A DNA stretch of 64,000 nt from JARBUG01 sp035628915 (GCA_035628915.1 DASPIW010000024.1:1-64000); one strand, 5' to 3'. Positions 25,123 through 34,280 are shown, counted from the stretch's first letter. The notes: a model not told the origin generated them from the letters alone. Made by a program: numbers and translations.

Positions 25123-26742
25123 CTAATGCGCCGGCCGGGCCGGCTCGGCGTGCACGCTCCGCCCCTGAATCGAGGCATTCTTCATGGCGTTCAGCACCGT
25201 GGGCGCCACGTCCCGGGGGACCTCCACGAAGGTGAAGTTCTCGTGGATATCGATCGCCCCGATCAGCCCGCCCGAGATATCCGCCTCGCTGGCGATGGTC
25301 CGCACGAAGTGGGCCGGCGTCACCCGGTGCCGGGACCCGATGTTCATGAAGAGCCGCACATACCCCGGCTCGGCCCCCGTCTCCGGGAAATCCATGACCG
25401 GCCGCCCGGCGCCCCGGCGCTCGCCGGCGGTGCCCACGCCCGCCGACCGGGATTCCACCATCGCCGCCACCAGGGCTGCGACCAGCCGCTCCGGGTCGTG
25501 CTCCTCCAGGAGGCGCATGGCCACATCATGGAACCGGGGTTCCTGACCGGCGCCCTTCTCCACGAGCGCTCCAATCCGGTCGCCCAGCAGCTCCAAGGCG
25601 CGCTCGGCCACATCGGTGGCGGTGGGCACTCGCCGCAGGGGAATCCGGGTCCGGGTCACCCGCTCAATCAGCCGCATGTACCGGGTCTCCCGCGGATGGA
25701 CCAGCGTAAAGGCCGTCCCTTCTCGCCCGGCTCGCCCCGTCCGCCCAATGCGGTGGACATGGTCTTCCGGGGACTGGGCGATATCGTAGTTGATCACGTG
25801 CGACACGTTTTCGACGTCGATGCCGCGGGCGGCCACATCGGTAGCGATGAGCAGCTCGATCTGCCCTTCCTTGAAGCGGGAGAGCACCCGGTTGCGCTGC
25901 GCCTGATTCAGATCGCCGTGGATCGCCTCCGCCAGATAGCCCCGGGCCTGCATGGCGGAAGCCAGCTCGTCGCACCCGCGCTTGGTGCGGCAGAAGATGA
26001 TGCCCCGGCTGACCGCCTCGTGGTCCACGATGCGGGTGAGCGCGTCGACCTTGTCCCGCTCGCGAATCTCGAAATACGCCTGCTCAATCTGCGGGGCGAA
26101 GACTTCCTCACGGGCGACGCTGACCCGCACCGGGTCGCGCATGTAGCGGCGGGTAATCCGGACGATCGGGTCCGGCATGGTGGCCGAGAAGCAAAGGGTC
26201 TGCCGCTCCGGCGGCAGATGGCTCATGATCGATTCGATATCTTCAATGAAGCCCATATCCAGCATTTCGTCGGCCTCATCGAGGATGAACATGCGAATCT
26301 GATCGAGCTTTAGTGTGCCGCGGTCGATGTGATCCAACACCCGCCCCGGGGTCCCGATCACCACCGAGACGCCGGACCGGAGGGCCCGAATCTGCCGGTC
26401 GATGGGGCTGCCGCCATAGACGGCAAGCTCCTTGACGCGCATGTGCCGGCCGATTTTCGCGATCTCCTCCGCCACCTGTAGGGCCAGTTCCCGGGTGGGC
26501 GCCAACACCAGCGCCTGAGGGCGCTGCGCTTCCGGATCGACCCGCTGCAGCAGCGGAATGGCAAAGGCGGCGGTCTTGCCGGTACCGGTCTGGGCCTGCC
26601 CGATCAGGTCTTTGCCTTCGAGCAGCAGCGGAATGGCCGATGCCTGAATGGGCGACGGTTCTTCGAAACCCATGGCATCCAGCGCCTTCAAGATAGCCGC
26701 GTTGATGCCCAATCCCTCAAAGCCTTGAGATTGCTCTATCAA
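25123..26742 (-). CDS. DEAD-box ATP-dependent RNA helicase (CshA/DbpA-like)
   Basis: The 539-residue protein has all helicase motifs: the Q motif (G-F-E-E-P-S-P-I-Q), A-Q-T-G-T-G-K-T (about residue 52), P-T-R-E-L-A, D-E-A-D, S-A-T and H-R-I-G-R-T-G-R-A-G-R. Residues 455-530 form a DbpA/CsdA-type RNA-binding domain (G-Y-V-R-L-F-M-N-I-G...). It should remodel RNA, for instance in ribosome assembly or cold adaptation. TTG at 26740-26742 lies ten bases after GGGAGG; a TTG at 26760 overlaps that site. The ribosome site is buried in a hairpin (26751-26799), which suggests control of translation or attenuation. Confidence 0.92.
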   Translation of the reverse strand: MIEQSQGFEGLGINAAILKALDAMGFEEPSPIQASAIPLLLEGKDLIGQAQTGTGKTAAFAIPLLQRVDPEAQRPQALVLAPTRELALQVAEEIAKIGRHMRVKELAVYGGSPIDRQIRALRSGVSVVIGTPGRVLDHIDRGTLKLDQIRMFILDEADEMLDMGFIEDIESIMSHLPPERQTLCFSATMPDPIVRITRRYMRDPVRVSVAREEVFAPQIEQAYFEIRERDKVDALTRIVDHEAVSRGIIFCRTKRGCDELASAMQARGYLAEAIHGDLNQAQRNRVLSRFKEGQIELLIATDVAARGIDVENVSHVINYDIAQSPEDHVHRIGRTGRAGREGTAFTLVHPRETRYMRLIERVTRTRIPLRRVPTATDVAERALELLGDRIGALVEKGAGQEPRFHDVAMRLLEEHDPERLVAALVAAMVESRSAGVGTAGERRGAGRPVMDFPETGAEPGYVRLFMNIGSRHRVTPAHFVRTIASEADISGGLIGAIDIHENFTFVEVPRDVAPTVLNAMKNASIQGRSVHAEPARPAH

Positions 26743-26750
26743 AAATCGTA

Positions 26751-26799
26751 CGCCTCCCAAGGGTAGACTCCAGCGAGTAGTCTTTCCCTTTGGGAGGCG
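26751..26799 (-). promoter_or_regulatory. 5' hairpin sequestering the helicase ribosome site
   Basis: On the minus strand CGCCTCCCAA...AGACT pairs with AGTCT...TTGGGAGGCG to form a 49-nt imperfect hairpin whose 3' arm contains the GGGAGG of the helicase start. It is followed by CGTACGATTTTTG, so it could also act as a terminator for the gene ending at 26806. Confidence 0.6.
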
Positions 26800-26805
26800 C
26801 CGTAC

Positions 26806-27198
26806 TTACTTCCCCACTCGTTCGGCCGGACGGTAGCGCATGGCTGACCAGGTCTCGTCGAGGGCGACCATGGCGACGCCGGCGTACCCGATTTCGCTCA
26901 TTTTCGCCCAGCCGGTGTCCCGGTCAATGTCGGTCTTGATCTTGCTGGTCTTCTTCGGATAGCCGATCCAGAACAGCCCATCGTACTTCAGCGTCTTCAG
27001 CACAGGCGGCGCCTGCTCCTGCAGTTCGGCGAGGCTCCTCACGAAGAGGAGCGCCAGGTCAAGGGAGCCGGGAGCCGCCCCGGACACCAGCGCCGCCCCG
27101 GGCGGCAGATCGCCGATGGCCGCCGGGTAGCCTTCCGGCGGGTTGATGACCCCAATCTGCATGTCGGGCTTGATCAGCAGCTTTTTCGCCAGGCTCAT
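26806..27198 (-). CDS. DUF3052-like small protein
   Basis: The 130-residue protein reads K-L-L-I-K-P near the start, L-D-L-A-L-L-F-V-R-S near residue 50, L-F-W-I-G-Y-P-K-K-T-S near residue 75 and T-W-S-A-M-R-Y-R-P at the end, the pattern of the DUF3052 family of unknown function. Its fold resembles the latter half of a methyltransferase without the SAM site. The ATG at 27198 has a weak AAGGGC site. It lies upstream of the helicase on the same strand, separated by the hairpin. Confidence 0.7.
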   Translation of the reverse strand: MSLAKKLLIKPDMQIGVINPPEGYPAAIGDLPPGAALVSGAAPGSLDLALLFVRSLAELQEQAPPVLKTLKYDGLFWIGYPKKTSKIKTDIDRDTGWAKMSEIGYAGVAMVALDETWSAMRYRPAERVGK

Positions 27199-27329
27199 GA
27201 GAAATGCAGCCCTTTCTTCATCAAGATCAGATTAGTTTTCGCCATACGCCGCCCTGCCCCTGTACATCCCGAAGAATGTGATACATTTAACTTGGAAGAT
27301 GATCCGAGCCACGAAAGGAGAGCCGAGCC

Positions 27330-28427
27330 ATGTCCACACCGAACCGGTTCCTGCTGCCCGATGTCCCGCGGGTCCACTTCTATGACGGCGGCGAGCAGTC
27401 GCCGGAAGATGTCCCCTTTCCCAGCTGCCTCGCGGCCTGCATGCGCTACCTGGGCGAAGAGTACCCCTGGATCGTCAAGGAGCAGCATGGCAAGGTCTCC
27501 CGCGACAATTACGCCAACATTTACATACTCGCCCACTCCGGCATGGCCTTCGGGCTGCGGTGGCGCGACGGCTGGCATATGGATAACGGCGACAACATGC
27601 TGGTTGCCGACCCGAGTGAGGTGATCCGGCGGGCATTCGCCGCCGTGGGCTACACCTACGAAATCGTCCACAAGACCGGCGCCCCCGGCGACGAAGCGCT
27701 ATACAAGCGGAAGATTAAGGAAGCCCTGCACCGCGGCCGGCCCATCCTCGCCTTTGGCATCATCGGTCCGCCCGAGTGCTGCCTGATCACCGGCTATGAC
27801 GAGGACGGCGACGTGCTGCTGGGCTGGAACTTCTTCCAGAGCATCCCGCCCTGGGGCACGAGCGTTGCGGTGGAGCCCACCGGCCACTTCCGCAAGGGCG
27901 ACTGGTTTTCGGATACCTGGAGCATCATCGTCATCGGGGAGAAGGTTGGGCGCCCCGAGATCCACGAACTCAACCGCAGTACGCTGGGCTTTGCCCTGCA
28001 GGTCGCCCGCACCCCCCACATGTTCGACCATCACAACGGCCACGCCGCCTACTCGGCTTGGGCAGCCCAGATCAGCGACGATGCGGCCTTTGCCGGCCAC
28101 GACGAAGCGACCCTGCGGGAGCGGCATGATGTGCACAATAACGTCGTCGGCATGCTCGCCGAATGCCGGTGGTGGGCCGCCCAGTGGGTGCGCTTCATCG
28201 CACCCGCTGAGCCGGCGATGTCCGAACACCTGCTGGCGGCAGCCGCCCTGTTCGAAAAGGAACACGACCTGATGTGGAAGATCTGGAACGCCGTCGGCGG
28301 CAACGGCCATCCGGATGCGTGGCGCCCCTTCAGCCGGCCTGAAGTGCGTCGGCAGATCGCCGGGTGGATCCGGGAGGCGCAGGAGCATGATGTGAACGCG
28401 ATCGCCCACCTGGAACAGGCGCTCTAG
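27330..28427 (+). CDS. BtrH/C39-peptidase-fold-like hypothetical protein
   Basis: The 365-residue cytoplasmic protein shows, near its N-terminus, F-P-S-C-L-A-A-C-M-R-Y-L-G and, near residue 150, P-E-C-C-L-I-T-G-Y-D-E-D-G-D-V-L-L-G-W-N, the Cys/His-Asn arrangement of papain-like BtrH N-terminal or C39-like domains. Residues 240-365 are a helical domain with conserved His residues. No signal peptide. ATG follows AAAGGAGAG. It is divergent from the DUF3052-like gene and precedes the MalT-like regulator. Whether it is a peptidase, acyltransferase or inactive relative is open. Confidence 0.6.
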   Translation: MSTPNRFLLPDVPRVHFYDGGEQSPEDVPFPSCLAACMRYLGEEYPWIVKEQHGKVSRDNYANIYILAHSGMAFGLRWRDGWHMDNGDNMLVADPSEVIRRAFAAVGYTYEIVHKTGAPGDEALYKRKIKEALHRGRPILAFGIIGPPECCLITGYDEDGDVLLGWNFFQSIPPWGTSVAVEPTGHFRKGDWFSDTWSIIVIGEKVGRPEIHELNRSTLGFALQVARTPHMFDHHNGHAAYSAWAAQISDDAAFAGHDEATLRERHDVHNNVVGMLAECRWWAAQWVRFIAPAEPAMSEHLLAAAALFEKEHDLMWKIWNAVGGNGHPDAWRPFSRPEVRRQIAGWIREAQEHDVNAIAHLEQAL

Positions 28428-28505
28428 GTTGCAGAACACACAGGAATGAGAGGGCCCGGTGGCGAACCGGACAGCCATCGCAGCCTCCAAGGTGGTGCTC
28501 TGACT

Positions 28506-31145
28506 TTGTCCTTGCCCGACACCTCGTCATGGCTGGTCGCTACCAAGCTCCATCCCCCGCTGATGCGCGCTGATACCATCCGGCGACCCCGCCTGGAGGA
28601 GATGTTCAGCCGCGCCGTCAGCACCCTCCCGCTGACGCTCCTCTCGGCCCCGGCCGGGTACGGGAAAACCACCATGCTGGGGGCGCTGCCGCGGCTGCTG
28701 CCCGACCACCCGGTGGCCTGGGTGACGCTTGACACGGAAGACAACGACCCCATCCGCTTCGTCGGACTGCTCGCCGCCGCCCTGCAGCGCCTTCACCCCG
28801 ACTGCGGCCGGTCCGCCTGGCCCTGGCTCACGGGCGCCGGCGCCGAAGTGACGGCCCTGAAGCGGGCCGTGGGCGCCCTGATCAATGACGTGCTGGAGTA
28901 CCTGCCGGCGCCCTTGGTGCTGGTGCTCGACGACCTGCACTTCGTCACCGAGCCGTCGATCTTCGTCGCACTGGAGTACTTGCTGGATCATCAGCCGCCG
29001 CAGCTGCACATTGCAGTGGGCACCCGGCATGACCCGCCCCTGCGGCTGGTCCGGCTGGCCGCCCGCCGGCAGCTGGCAGAGCTGCGCCGGTCCGACCTGG
29101 GCTTCAGCCCTGACGAGGCGCATCAGCTTCTAAACGAGACGCTGGGCCTCAGCCTGACGGGCGAAGAGGTTGCCGCTCTGCAGGAACGCACGGAAGGCTG
29201 GCCCGCGGGTCTCTGCCTGCTGGCCGGCCCCCTGGGGCGCCTGGAGAGCACGGCGGACCGCACCCAGTTCATGGCCGCCGTCGGCCGGACGGAGCGGTAC
29301 GCCCTCGACTTCCTGGCCGAGGAGGTGCTCCGCAGCCTGCCCGAAGACCTCCGTCGCTTTCTGATGCAGACTTCGGTGCTGGCGGAGATGACGCCCTCTG
29401 CCTGCCGGGTCGTGACGGGCCGGACGGATGCGGATGAAGTCCTGGAAGCGCTTTACCGGCAGAACCTGACCATCGCCTCCATTACATCGGAAGCGGAAGG
29501 CGAGCCCGTCTACCGGCACCACGCGCTGTTTGCGCGGCTTCTGACCCGCCAGCTGGGGCGGGAGGCGCCCGGGGAGGTCGTCGAACTGCACCGCCGGGCC
29601 GCAAAGGCGCAGAAGACGCCGGGCCGGGTCATCGCCCATTACCTGGCCGCCGGGCTGTGGGAAGAAGCCGCACAGGTGATGCTGCAGTCGGGCATGCAGC
29701 TGCTGCACCGCGGCATGGCCGAGACGGTCCGGAGCTGGTACAGCGCCCTGCCTGCCCACACGCGGACTGCGCACCCCCGTTTGGGCATCCTGGTCGGCCG
29801 GTGCGAAATCCACCGGGGCGACTACGCCGCCGCCGGCGTGCTGCTGGGCCAGGCCCGGGCCGACTGCGCCGCCGCCGGCGACGCTGCCGGAGAAGGCGAA
29901 GCCCTCGCCTCACTGATCACCCTCACCTATCAAAACGACGACCGCACGGCTGCTGCCGCCTACGTCGAGCGCGCCCTTACGCTGCCCCTCAGTCCCCTGG
30001 GCCAGGTGGCGGCCCGGCTGGGGCGCGCCTGGCTGCATCTGGCGGACTGTGACTGGGGCGCCATCTGTGCCGATGTCCGCGATGCCCTCGATATTCCCCG
30101 CACCACCGGGGACCGGCGGGCCGACCTGATCGGCATCACCTACATGACCGCGCCCCTGGCTGCCGTGCCGGGTTGCCTGGAGCTGACGGAGCGTTACTGT
30201 GCCGAGGCGGGCGCCCTCGCCCCGCCCGACACGGCCTGGCGCCTGGCCGCCGACGAACTGGGCACCTGGCCGCTGCTCTGGCGGGGCCGGGTCGATGAAG
30301 CCCTGGCCCGGGCCGAGGCAGCTGAAGCCCGTCGGCAGCAGCTAGGTGGCTACCCCTTCGTGGGCATTGACGTGGGTGTGCAGCTCTGTGTCCTGTACAC
30401 CGCCCGGGGCAACCTGGAGGCGGCCGGGCGGGCGGCAGAATCGCTGGTTAAGCGGATCGAAACGGCCGCACGGGGCAAGTGGGGCTTCTACCTGCACGCC
30501 GCGGGCCGGGCGCTGGCCCTGCTGGGGCGCCACGGCGAGGCCCGGACAGTCTGGGAGCGCCTTGCCGCCCTGCCCGCCCCTCTGCCGCTGACGGCGTATC
30601 TCACGCAGCATCTGGCGGGGCTGCTCGCTGTGCTGGAAGGCCGGCGCCATGCCGAGGCGGCCGCAGCGCTGGAGCGGGCAGCCCGGCTGGAGGCGGAACT
30701 GCCCATCGCCTGGACGGGAGGCAGCGCCCGGCTCCTGCAGGCCCGGCTGCTGCTGGAGCAGGGGCGCCCTGAGGCGGCGCAGGCCGCCGCAAACCCCGTA
30801 CTCCGTGAGTGGGAGCGGGCCGGCACGCCGGGCTGCATCCTGCTGGATGGCCCTGCGGTGCTGCCGGTGCTGCGCTTGGGCGGCTCTCCCCTGCTGCGGT
30901 ACTTCCCGCAGCCCGCGGCGGCGCCCGGGCCGGGGCCCGTCGCGGCGCCCCTGGCCGAGCCCCTGACCCAGCGGGAGCTGGATGTACTAAAGCTGATCGT
31001 CGCCGGGCGCACGAACCGCCAGATCGGGGAAGAGCTTTACATTACGGAGGAGACCGTCAAGACGCACGTCGTCCGCATTCTGCGCAAGCTCGACGTCACT
31101 TCGCGCACCCAGGCCGCCATCCGGGGCCGGGAGATGGGGCTGTAG
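28506..31145 (+). CDS. MalT-type LuxR-family ATP-dependent regulator
   Basis: The protein of about 879 residues contains a STAND NTPase domain with Walker A A-P-A-G-Y-G-K-T-T (near residue 50) and Walker B L-V-L-V-L-D-D-L-H-F (near residue 140). Helical TPR-like repeats follow (residues 380-780). The end is a LuxR helix-turn-helix (L-T-Q-R-E-L-D-V-L-K-L-I-V-A-G-R-T-N-R at the last 65 residues). It is a large activator that couples ligand and ATP binding to DNA binding. The TTG at 28506 lies behind AAGGTGGTG; an ATG at 28446 gives a 20-residue longer form but has a poorly spaced site. Target unknown. Confidence 0.9.
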   Translation: MSLPDTSSWLVATKLHPPLMRADTIRRPRLEEMFSRAVSTLPLTLLSAPAGYGKTTMLGALPRLLPDHPVAWVTLDTEDNDPIRFVGLLAAALQRLHPDCGRSAWPWLTGAGAEVTALKRAVGALINDVLEYLPAPLVLVLDDLHFVTEPSIFVALEYLLDHQPPQLHIAVGTRHDPPLRLVRLAARRQLAELRRSDLGFSPDEAHQLLNETLGLSLTGEEVAALQERTEGWPAGLCLLAGPLGRLESTADRTQFMAAVGRTERYALDFLAEEVLRSLPEDLRRFLMQTSVLAEMTPSACRVVTGRTDADEVLEALYRQNLTIASITSEAEGEPVYRHHALFARLLTRQLGREAPGEVVELHRRAAKAQKTPGRVIAHYLAAGLWEEAAQVMLQSGMQLLHRGMAETVRSWYSALPAHTRTAHPRLGILVGRCEIHRGDYAAAGVLLGQARADCAAAGDAAGEGEALASLITLTYQNDDRTAAAAYVERALTLPLSPLGQVAARLGRAWLHLADCDWGAICADVRDALDIPRTTGDRRADLIGITYMTAPLAAVPGCLELTERYCAEAGALAPPDTAWRLAADELGTWPLLWRGRVDEALARAEAAEARRQQLGGYPFVGIDVGVQLCVLYTARGNLEAAGRAAESLVKRIETAARGKWGFYLHAAGRALALLGRHGEARTVWERLAALPAPLPLTAYLTQHLAGLLAVLEGRRHAEAAAALERAARLEAELPIAWTGGSARLLQARLLLEQGRPEAAQAAANPVLREWERAGTPGCILLDGPAVLPVLRLGGSPLLRYFPQPAAAPGPGPVAAPLAEPLTQRELDVLKLIVAGRTNRQIGEELYITEETVKTHVVRILRKLDVTSRTQAAIRGREMGL

Positions 31146-31148
31146 AAA

Positions 31149-31170
31149 AGAGGCCGTTGCAGCGGCCTCT
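31149..31170. terminator. Bidirectional terminator
   Basis: The stem AGAGGCCG / CGGCCTCT lies between the convergent stops at 31145 and 31173. On the minus strand it is followed by TTTTC, so it works best for the flavodoxin-like pair. Confidence 0.75.
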
Positions 31171-31172
31171 GC

Positions 31173-31853
31173 CTATTGCAGATAGACCTGTCCGCCCAGG
31201 TCCGGCACCCCGTGGCGCCGCGCCAGCGACCTGACCCGGTAGTTCAGCAGGGCGGTCAGGGGCCGGAAAAGGAACTTCGGAATCCTGACGAGCAGCTGCT
31301 CCTGCGGCTCCGGGGAGATCATCCGGCGGGCCAGCAGGTCATTGAGGGCCAGCCGGAAGGCCTTGATGATCCGCCGCCCCTTTGCGCCAATATCTTCAAG
31401 ACGGGCGCCGTCCAGCAGCACGCCGCCCCCGTAGCCCAACCCTCCGAGCCACTGCATGCCGGTCGCCTCGGCAAAGCACCGGCACGAACCGATCAGCGGC
31501 TGCATCAGGGCGGCGAACGGGTAGGCGCCCTGCCCCACGGCGAAGAGGGCCTTTCCTTCCAACTCCGTCCGCATCTCCCGGAACAACTGCTCAAACAACC
31601 AGACGACGGCGCCCGGCAGGGTGTCGAAGTACAGGGGAGCGACCACGCCGATCAGATCGGCGCCTGCGATCAGCTCCCGCAGGGCGCCCAGGCTCCGCCG
31701 CCCGTCATAGTAGTCGTATGCGTGCTCAATCTCGGTCGCACAGCCGGCCTCGGCGGCCAGCGCCGTAATTGTCCGGGCGAAGCTGCTCGACGTCCCCTGC
31801 TTGCGCGGGCTGCCGTTGAGCAGCAGCAATCGCTTCACCTTCAGTTCTGCCAT
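31173..31853 (-). CDS. Flavodoxin-fold NAD(P)H-dependent oxidoreductase
   Basis: The 226-residue protein starts with L-L-L-L-N-G-S-P-R-K-Q-G-T-S-S-S (FMN phosphate loop, residues 10-24) and has V-V-A-P-L-Y-F-D-T-L-P-G near residue 92, marks of the NADPH-dependent FMN reductase group. The N-terminus overlaps the stop of the upstream gene by 13 bases, so the two are coupled. The C-terminal 60 residues are a helical extension. It is a probable cytoplasmic flavoprotein; the substrate is unknown. Confidence 0.8.
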   Translation of the reverse strand: MAELKVKRLLLLNGSPRKQGTSSSFARTITALAAEAGCATEIEHAYDYYDGRRSLGALRELIAGADLIGVVAPLYFDTLPGAVVWLFEQLFREMRTELEGKALFAVGQGAYPFAALMQPLIGSCRCFAEATGMQWLGGLGYGGGVLLDGARLEDIGAKGRRIIKAFRLALNDLLARRMISPEPQEQLLVRIPKFLFRPLTALLNYRVRSLARRHGVPDLGGQVYLQ

Positions 31854-32407
31854 GACAGCGCCTCCTCCACTGCATCGCCTATGGGGCCGGCTATATAGCC
31901 GCCGGGCCTTACAACCACGGCCCGCGTGTGCCGGGCCACCAGATTCCGGGCGTTGCGCTTCGCCAGCAGGCGAAACGTCGCTTCCTGGGACGGCAGGTCC
32001 GTCTCCGCCACCCCGATGACCAGCAGCGATTTCTCCCCGTACCGCATCGGATGCAGCAGATAGCCGTCCCGGACCATGTAGGTGGGGTAACCCAGGTTCA
32101 TGAACCGTTCGAGCACTTTCTTCAACTGAGAGGGGTATCCGCCGAACCGGATCGGCGTCAGGAACACCAGTACACTGCCCCGGGCGACCGTCCGCATGAT
32201 CTCGTGCAGATCATCTTTCAGGACGCATTTGCCCGGGGATTTGTATCCGCAGGCCCCGCAGGACCGGCAGGCGGCAATCTGCATCTGGCTTACCCGGAAG
32301 CAGGTATGGCGCCTGCCCGCTTCGTCCAGGCGCCGGCGCAGGGTGGTGCGGATCTCGTCTGCGGCGCCGTTATCCGCATCAAACCCGTCAAGGATCACCC
32401 AATCCAT
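31841..32407 (-). CDS. Flavodoxin-like protein with Cys motif
   Basis: The 188-residue protein contains A-C-R-S-C-G-A-C-G-Y-K-S-P-G-K-C near residue 48, the CX2CX2C...C cluster segment of iron-sulfur flavoprotein relatives, and the F-L-T-P-I-R-F-G-G-Y loop near residue 82. The ATG at 32405-32407 follows GGAAGGAG; an earlier in-frame start would place that site inside the gene. It is the first gene of a two-gene unit with the 31173 gene. Two different flavodoxin-like proteins in tandem suggest a heteromeric or sequential redox unit (inference). Confidence 0.8.
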   Translation of the reverse strand: MDWVILDGFDADNGAADEIRTTLRRRLDEAGRRHTCFRVSQMQIAACRSCGACGYKSPGKCVLKDDLHEIMRTVARGSVLVFLTPIRFGGYPSQLKKVLERFMNLGYPTYMVRDGYLLHPMRYGEKSLLVIGVAETDLPSQEATFRLLAKRNARNLVARHTRAVVVRPGGYIAGPIGDAVEEALSWQN

Positions 32408-32599
32408 AGTGATGGCTCCTTCCACTCTTCACTGCCCCGATCATACCGCCGGGGCAAGGCCGGCTTCGTCCCTCAAAGGGGGGAACACGGAGAGGGATGG
32501 GCGGCTCCCCCCGGTATCCCCCGCCGCATTCACTCCTTCGGGGGACGATGGAGCCCCCGCTTCCCTGATAGGATCAGGGTGGATCAAGGAGGCGTCATC

Positions 32600-32992
32600 A
32601 TGAACGAGCTGAGCATTCAGATGCTGACGGAGATCGGCGCCCGGGTGACGGTTCTCGGCCTGGGCCGCAACGCACTGCCTGTACCTTTCCGGGTCCGGGC
32701 CGGTGCCGTGGAATGTCGGGTCCCCTCCTGGTTCGGAGTGGATGACCTGCTGGCTGACGTGGGCGAAGTGACACTGGTTGCAGTGGATGAGAAGGGGCCA
32801 AGCCTGCGATGGCTCTTTATCCGGGGGCCGGCATCCATGGTTGTGAATCCGGACTGGGGCGGGCTGCAGCTCCCCGAGTTGGGTTCAGTCGGCCCGAACG
32901 ACCTGTACCAGGTGCTGCGAGTGGTGCCGAAGCGCATCGAGCTGATCGATGAGCAGCGTGGCTGGGGCTTCCGGAAGACGATCGATCTATAA
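32600..32992 (+). CDS. Hypothetical protein, possibly PNPOx-like barrel
   Basis: The 130-residue soluble protein is chosen from ATG 32600 because AAGGAGG lies nine bases upstream, although the frame is open well before. It has alternating beta-type hydrophobics (V-E-C-R-V-P-S-W-F-G-V-D-D-L-L, L-R-W-L-F-I-R-G-P-A). That recalls small split-barrel flavin-binding proteins, but no signature motif is present. It heads a plus-strand cluster of small membrane genes, with the next start 17 bases beyond the stop. Confidence 0.6.
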   Translation: MNELSIQMLTEIGARVTVLGLGRNALPVPFRVRAGAVECRVPSWFGVDDLLADVGEVTLVAVDEKGPSLRWLFIRGPASMVVNPDWGGLQLPELGSVGPNDLYQVLRVVPKRIELIDEQRGWGFRKTIDL

Positions 32993-33008
32993 GGAGTGCG
33001 GCTGAACC

Positions 33009-33235
33009 ATGAAGGTCCTTCTTTATGTAGCGAGCGCCGGTCTGGCGCTCCACGGACTTCTCGATGGCCGCTGGGCCGTGGGCGCCGCCGGCATGACCAT
33101 CACGCCGTTCTGCTCTCCACGGCGGTCGTGGCGTTCGACTGAACCCTCTCGTTCCGGGGTGCGATCATCAACGCTGTGATTCTCGGCCTGACCCTGCTGA
33201 CTTACTTGGTTCCCGGCCTGGTGCCGGTGCGATAG
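33009..33235 (+). pseudogene. Small membrane protein gene, frameshifted and TGA-interrupted
   Basis: ATG 33009 follows AAGGAG and reads MKVLLYVASAGLALHGLLDG... for about 30 codons of membrane-like sequence, then turns into Arg/Ser-rich nonsense. One frame over, the sequence reads AVLLSTAVVAFD, then TGA where Trp would fit, then TLSFRGAIINAVILGLTLLT and YLVPGLVPVR to TAG at 33233. Both parts are hydrophobic, so one frameshift and one TGG-to-TGA change explain the break. It stands in a row of small membrane genes. Confidence 0.65.
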
Positions 33236-33250
33236 GGGAGGATGTGTGTC

Positions 33251-34087
33251 ATGAGTGCCCTGGCAAACGCGCAGCGCTTGGAGAATCTGCGCACCGTTCA
33301 GATCCTGACGGTCCTTCTGGTCATCCTCACGGCTGTGGCGGCCGCGGCCGGTCTCTTCATTCCCGGGGTCTACCGGGATAACGATTGGGTCGCCCCTCAG
33401 AACCGCGGCTTTGACCTGTGCACCCTGGTGCTCCTGCCGGTCATCAGCGTCACGCTGATCTTCGTCCGGCGCGGCTCCGCCCGTGCCTCCATGATCCTGG
33501 CCGGCATGCTTGGCTACGTCTTCTACACGTACACCGGCGGGGTGTTCGCATACGCCTTCAACCAGTTCTACCTGGTCTATCTGGCGATCTTCTCCCTCTC
33601 CATCGCCGCCCTGGTTGCGATCGCGGCCGGCGTTGATGCCGAGGCGCTCAAGCGCAAGTTTGATGCTTCCACGCCCCATGGTCCTGTGGTCGGCTACCTG
33701 AGCCTCATGGCTTTCCTGCTGAGCCTGCTCTGGCTGAGCCGGGTCATCCCGGCACTGCTGGCCGGAACAGTCCCGGAAGATGTGATCAAGACGGGCGCCC
33801 CCACTTCGTTCGTGTTCACGATGGACTTGGGCCTGGTGGTGCCGCTGACGGCGCTGGCAGCAGTCTGGCTGTGGCGCCGGAAGGCGTGGGGTTACTTCCT
33901 CACGGGCGTCATGCTGCTCAAGTACACGACCATGGGCCTGGCGCTCGTGGCTGCGAGCTGGTATGCCCATACGCAGGGCGTCCCCACGCCGGTCGAGTTG
34001 CTGGGGTCGTACGGGATGATCGCCCTGGGCGGCATCGGGATGTCGGCGTGGTTCTTCCGGCACTGCCGGGATAGGAGTGAAGCATGA
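33251..34087 (+). CDS. Multi-pass membrane protein (278 aa)
   Basis: The protein has about seven or eight hydrophobic segments (near residues 17-40, 55-72, 80-98, 108-132, 150-172, 195-215, 220-242, 248-268) and no recognised catalytic motif. ATG 33251 lies nine bases after GGGGAGG; the ATG at 33242 directly abuts that site and is unlikely. Its stop overlaps the next gene's ATG (ATGA), so they are coupled. It is not recognised as a named family; the relatives I can think of are uncharacterised integral membrane proteins. Confidence 0.75.
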   Translation: MSALANAQRLENLRTVQILTVLLVILTAVAAAAGLFIPGVYRDNDWVAPQNRGFDLCTLVLLPVISVTLIFVRRGSARASMILAGMLGYVFYTYTGGVFAYAFNQFYLVYLAIFSLSIAALVAIAAGVDAEALKRKFDASTPHGPVVGYLSLMAFLLSLLWLSRVIPALLAGTVPEDVIKTGAPTSFVFTMDLGLVVPLTALAAVWLWRRKAWGYFLTGVMLLKYTTMGLALVAASWYAHTQGVPTPVELLGSYGMIALGGIGMSAWFFRHCRDRSEA

Positions 34088-34269
34088 TGCTCTGGTGGAT
34101 TGGCGCCGCCCTTGTTTGGCTCGTCTCAGCGGCCTGCATAGTCGTGGCGATGGTGAAAGTCTTCCGCGGCAAGGCCCCGGCGTTTGGCAAGCAGGCCCTG
34201 TCCCTGTACGCCTTTCACGGTGTTGCGGCACTGCTTGCACTCTGGCTGGCCTTCGCGGCGGCCGGATAG
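34084..34269 (+). CDS. Small two-helix membrane protein (61 aa)
   Basis: The protein has hydrophobic helices at residues 3-25 and 40-60, separated by a short basic loop (K-V-F-R-G-K). Its ATG overlaps the stop of the 278-residue membrane protein and follows GGAGTGA. Size and coupling suggest that it is a small subunit or partner of that protein. No family recognised. Confidence 0.65.
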   Translation: MMLWWIGAALVWLVSAACIVVAMVKVFRGKAPAFGKQALSLYAFHGVAALLALWLAFAAAG

Positions 34270-34280
34270 GAGGAATCATC

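Noticed and set aside
24676..26313. A 545-codon plus-strand frame running from the 11-bp repeats through the helicase region
   Set aside because: It is antisense to the DEAD-box helicase with all its motifs; composition is low-complexity.
26806..28427. Kiwa- or other named defence pair
   Set aside because: The DUF3052-like and BtrH-like genes are divergent and share no motif with known defence proteins.
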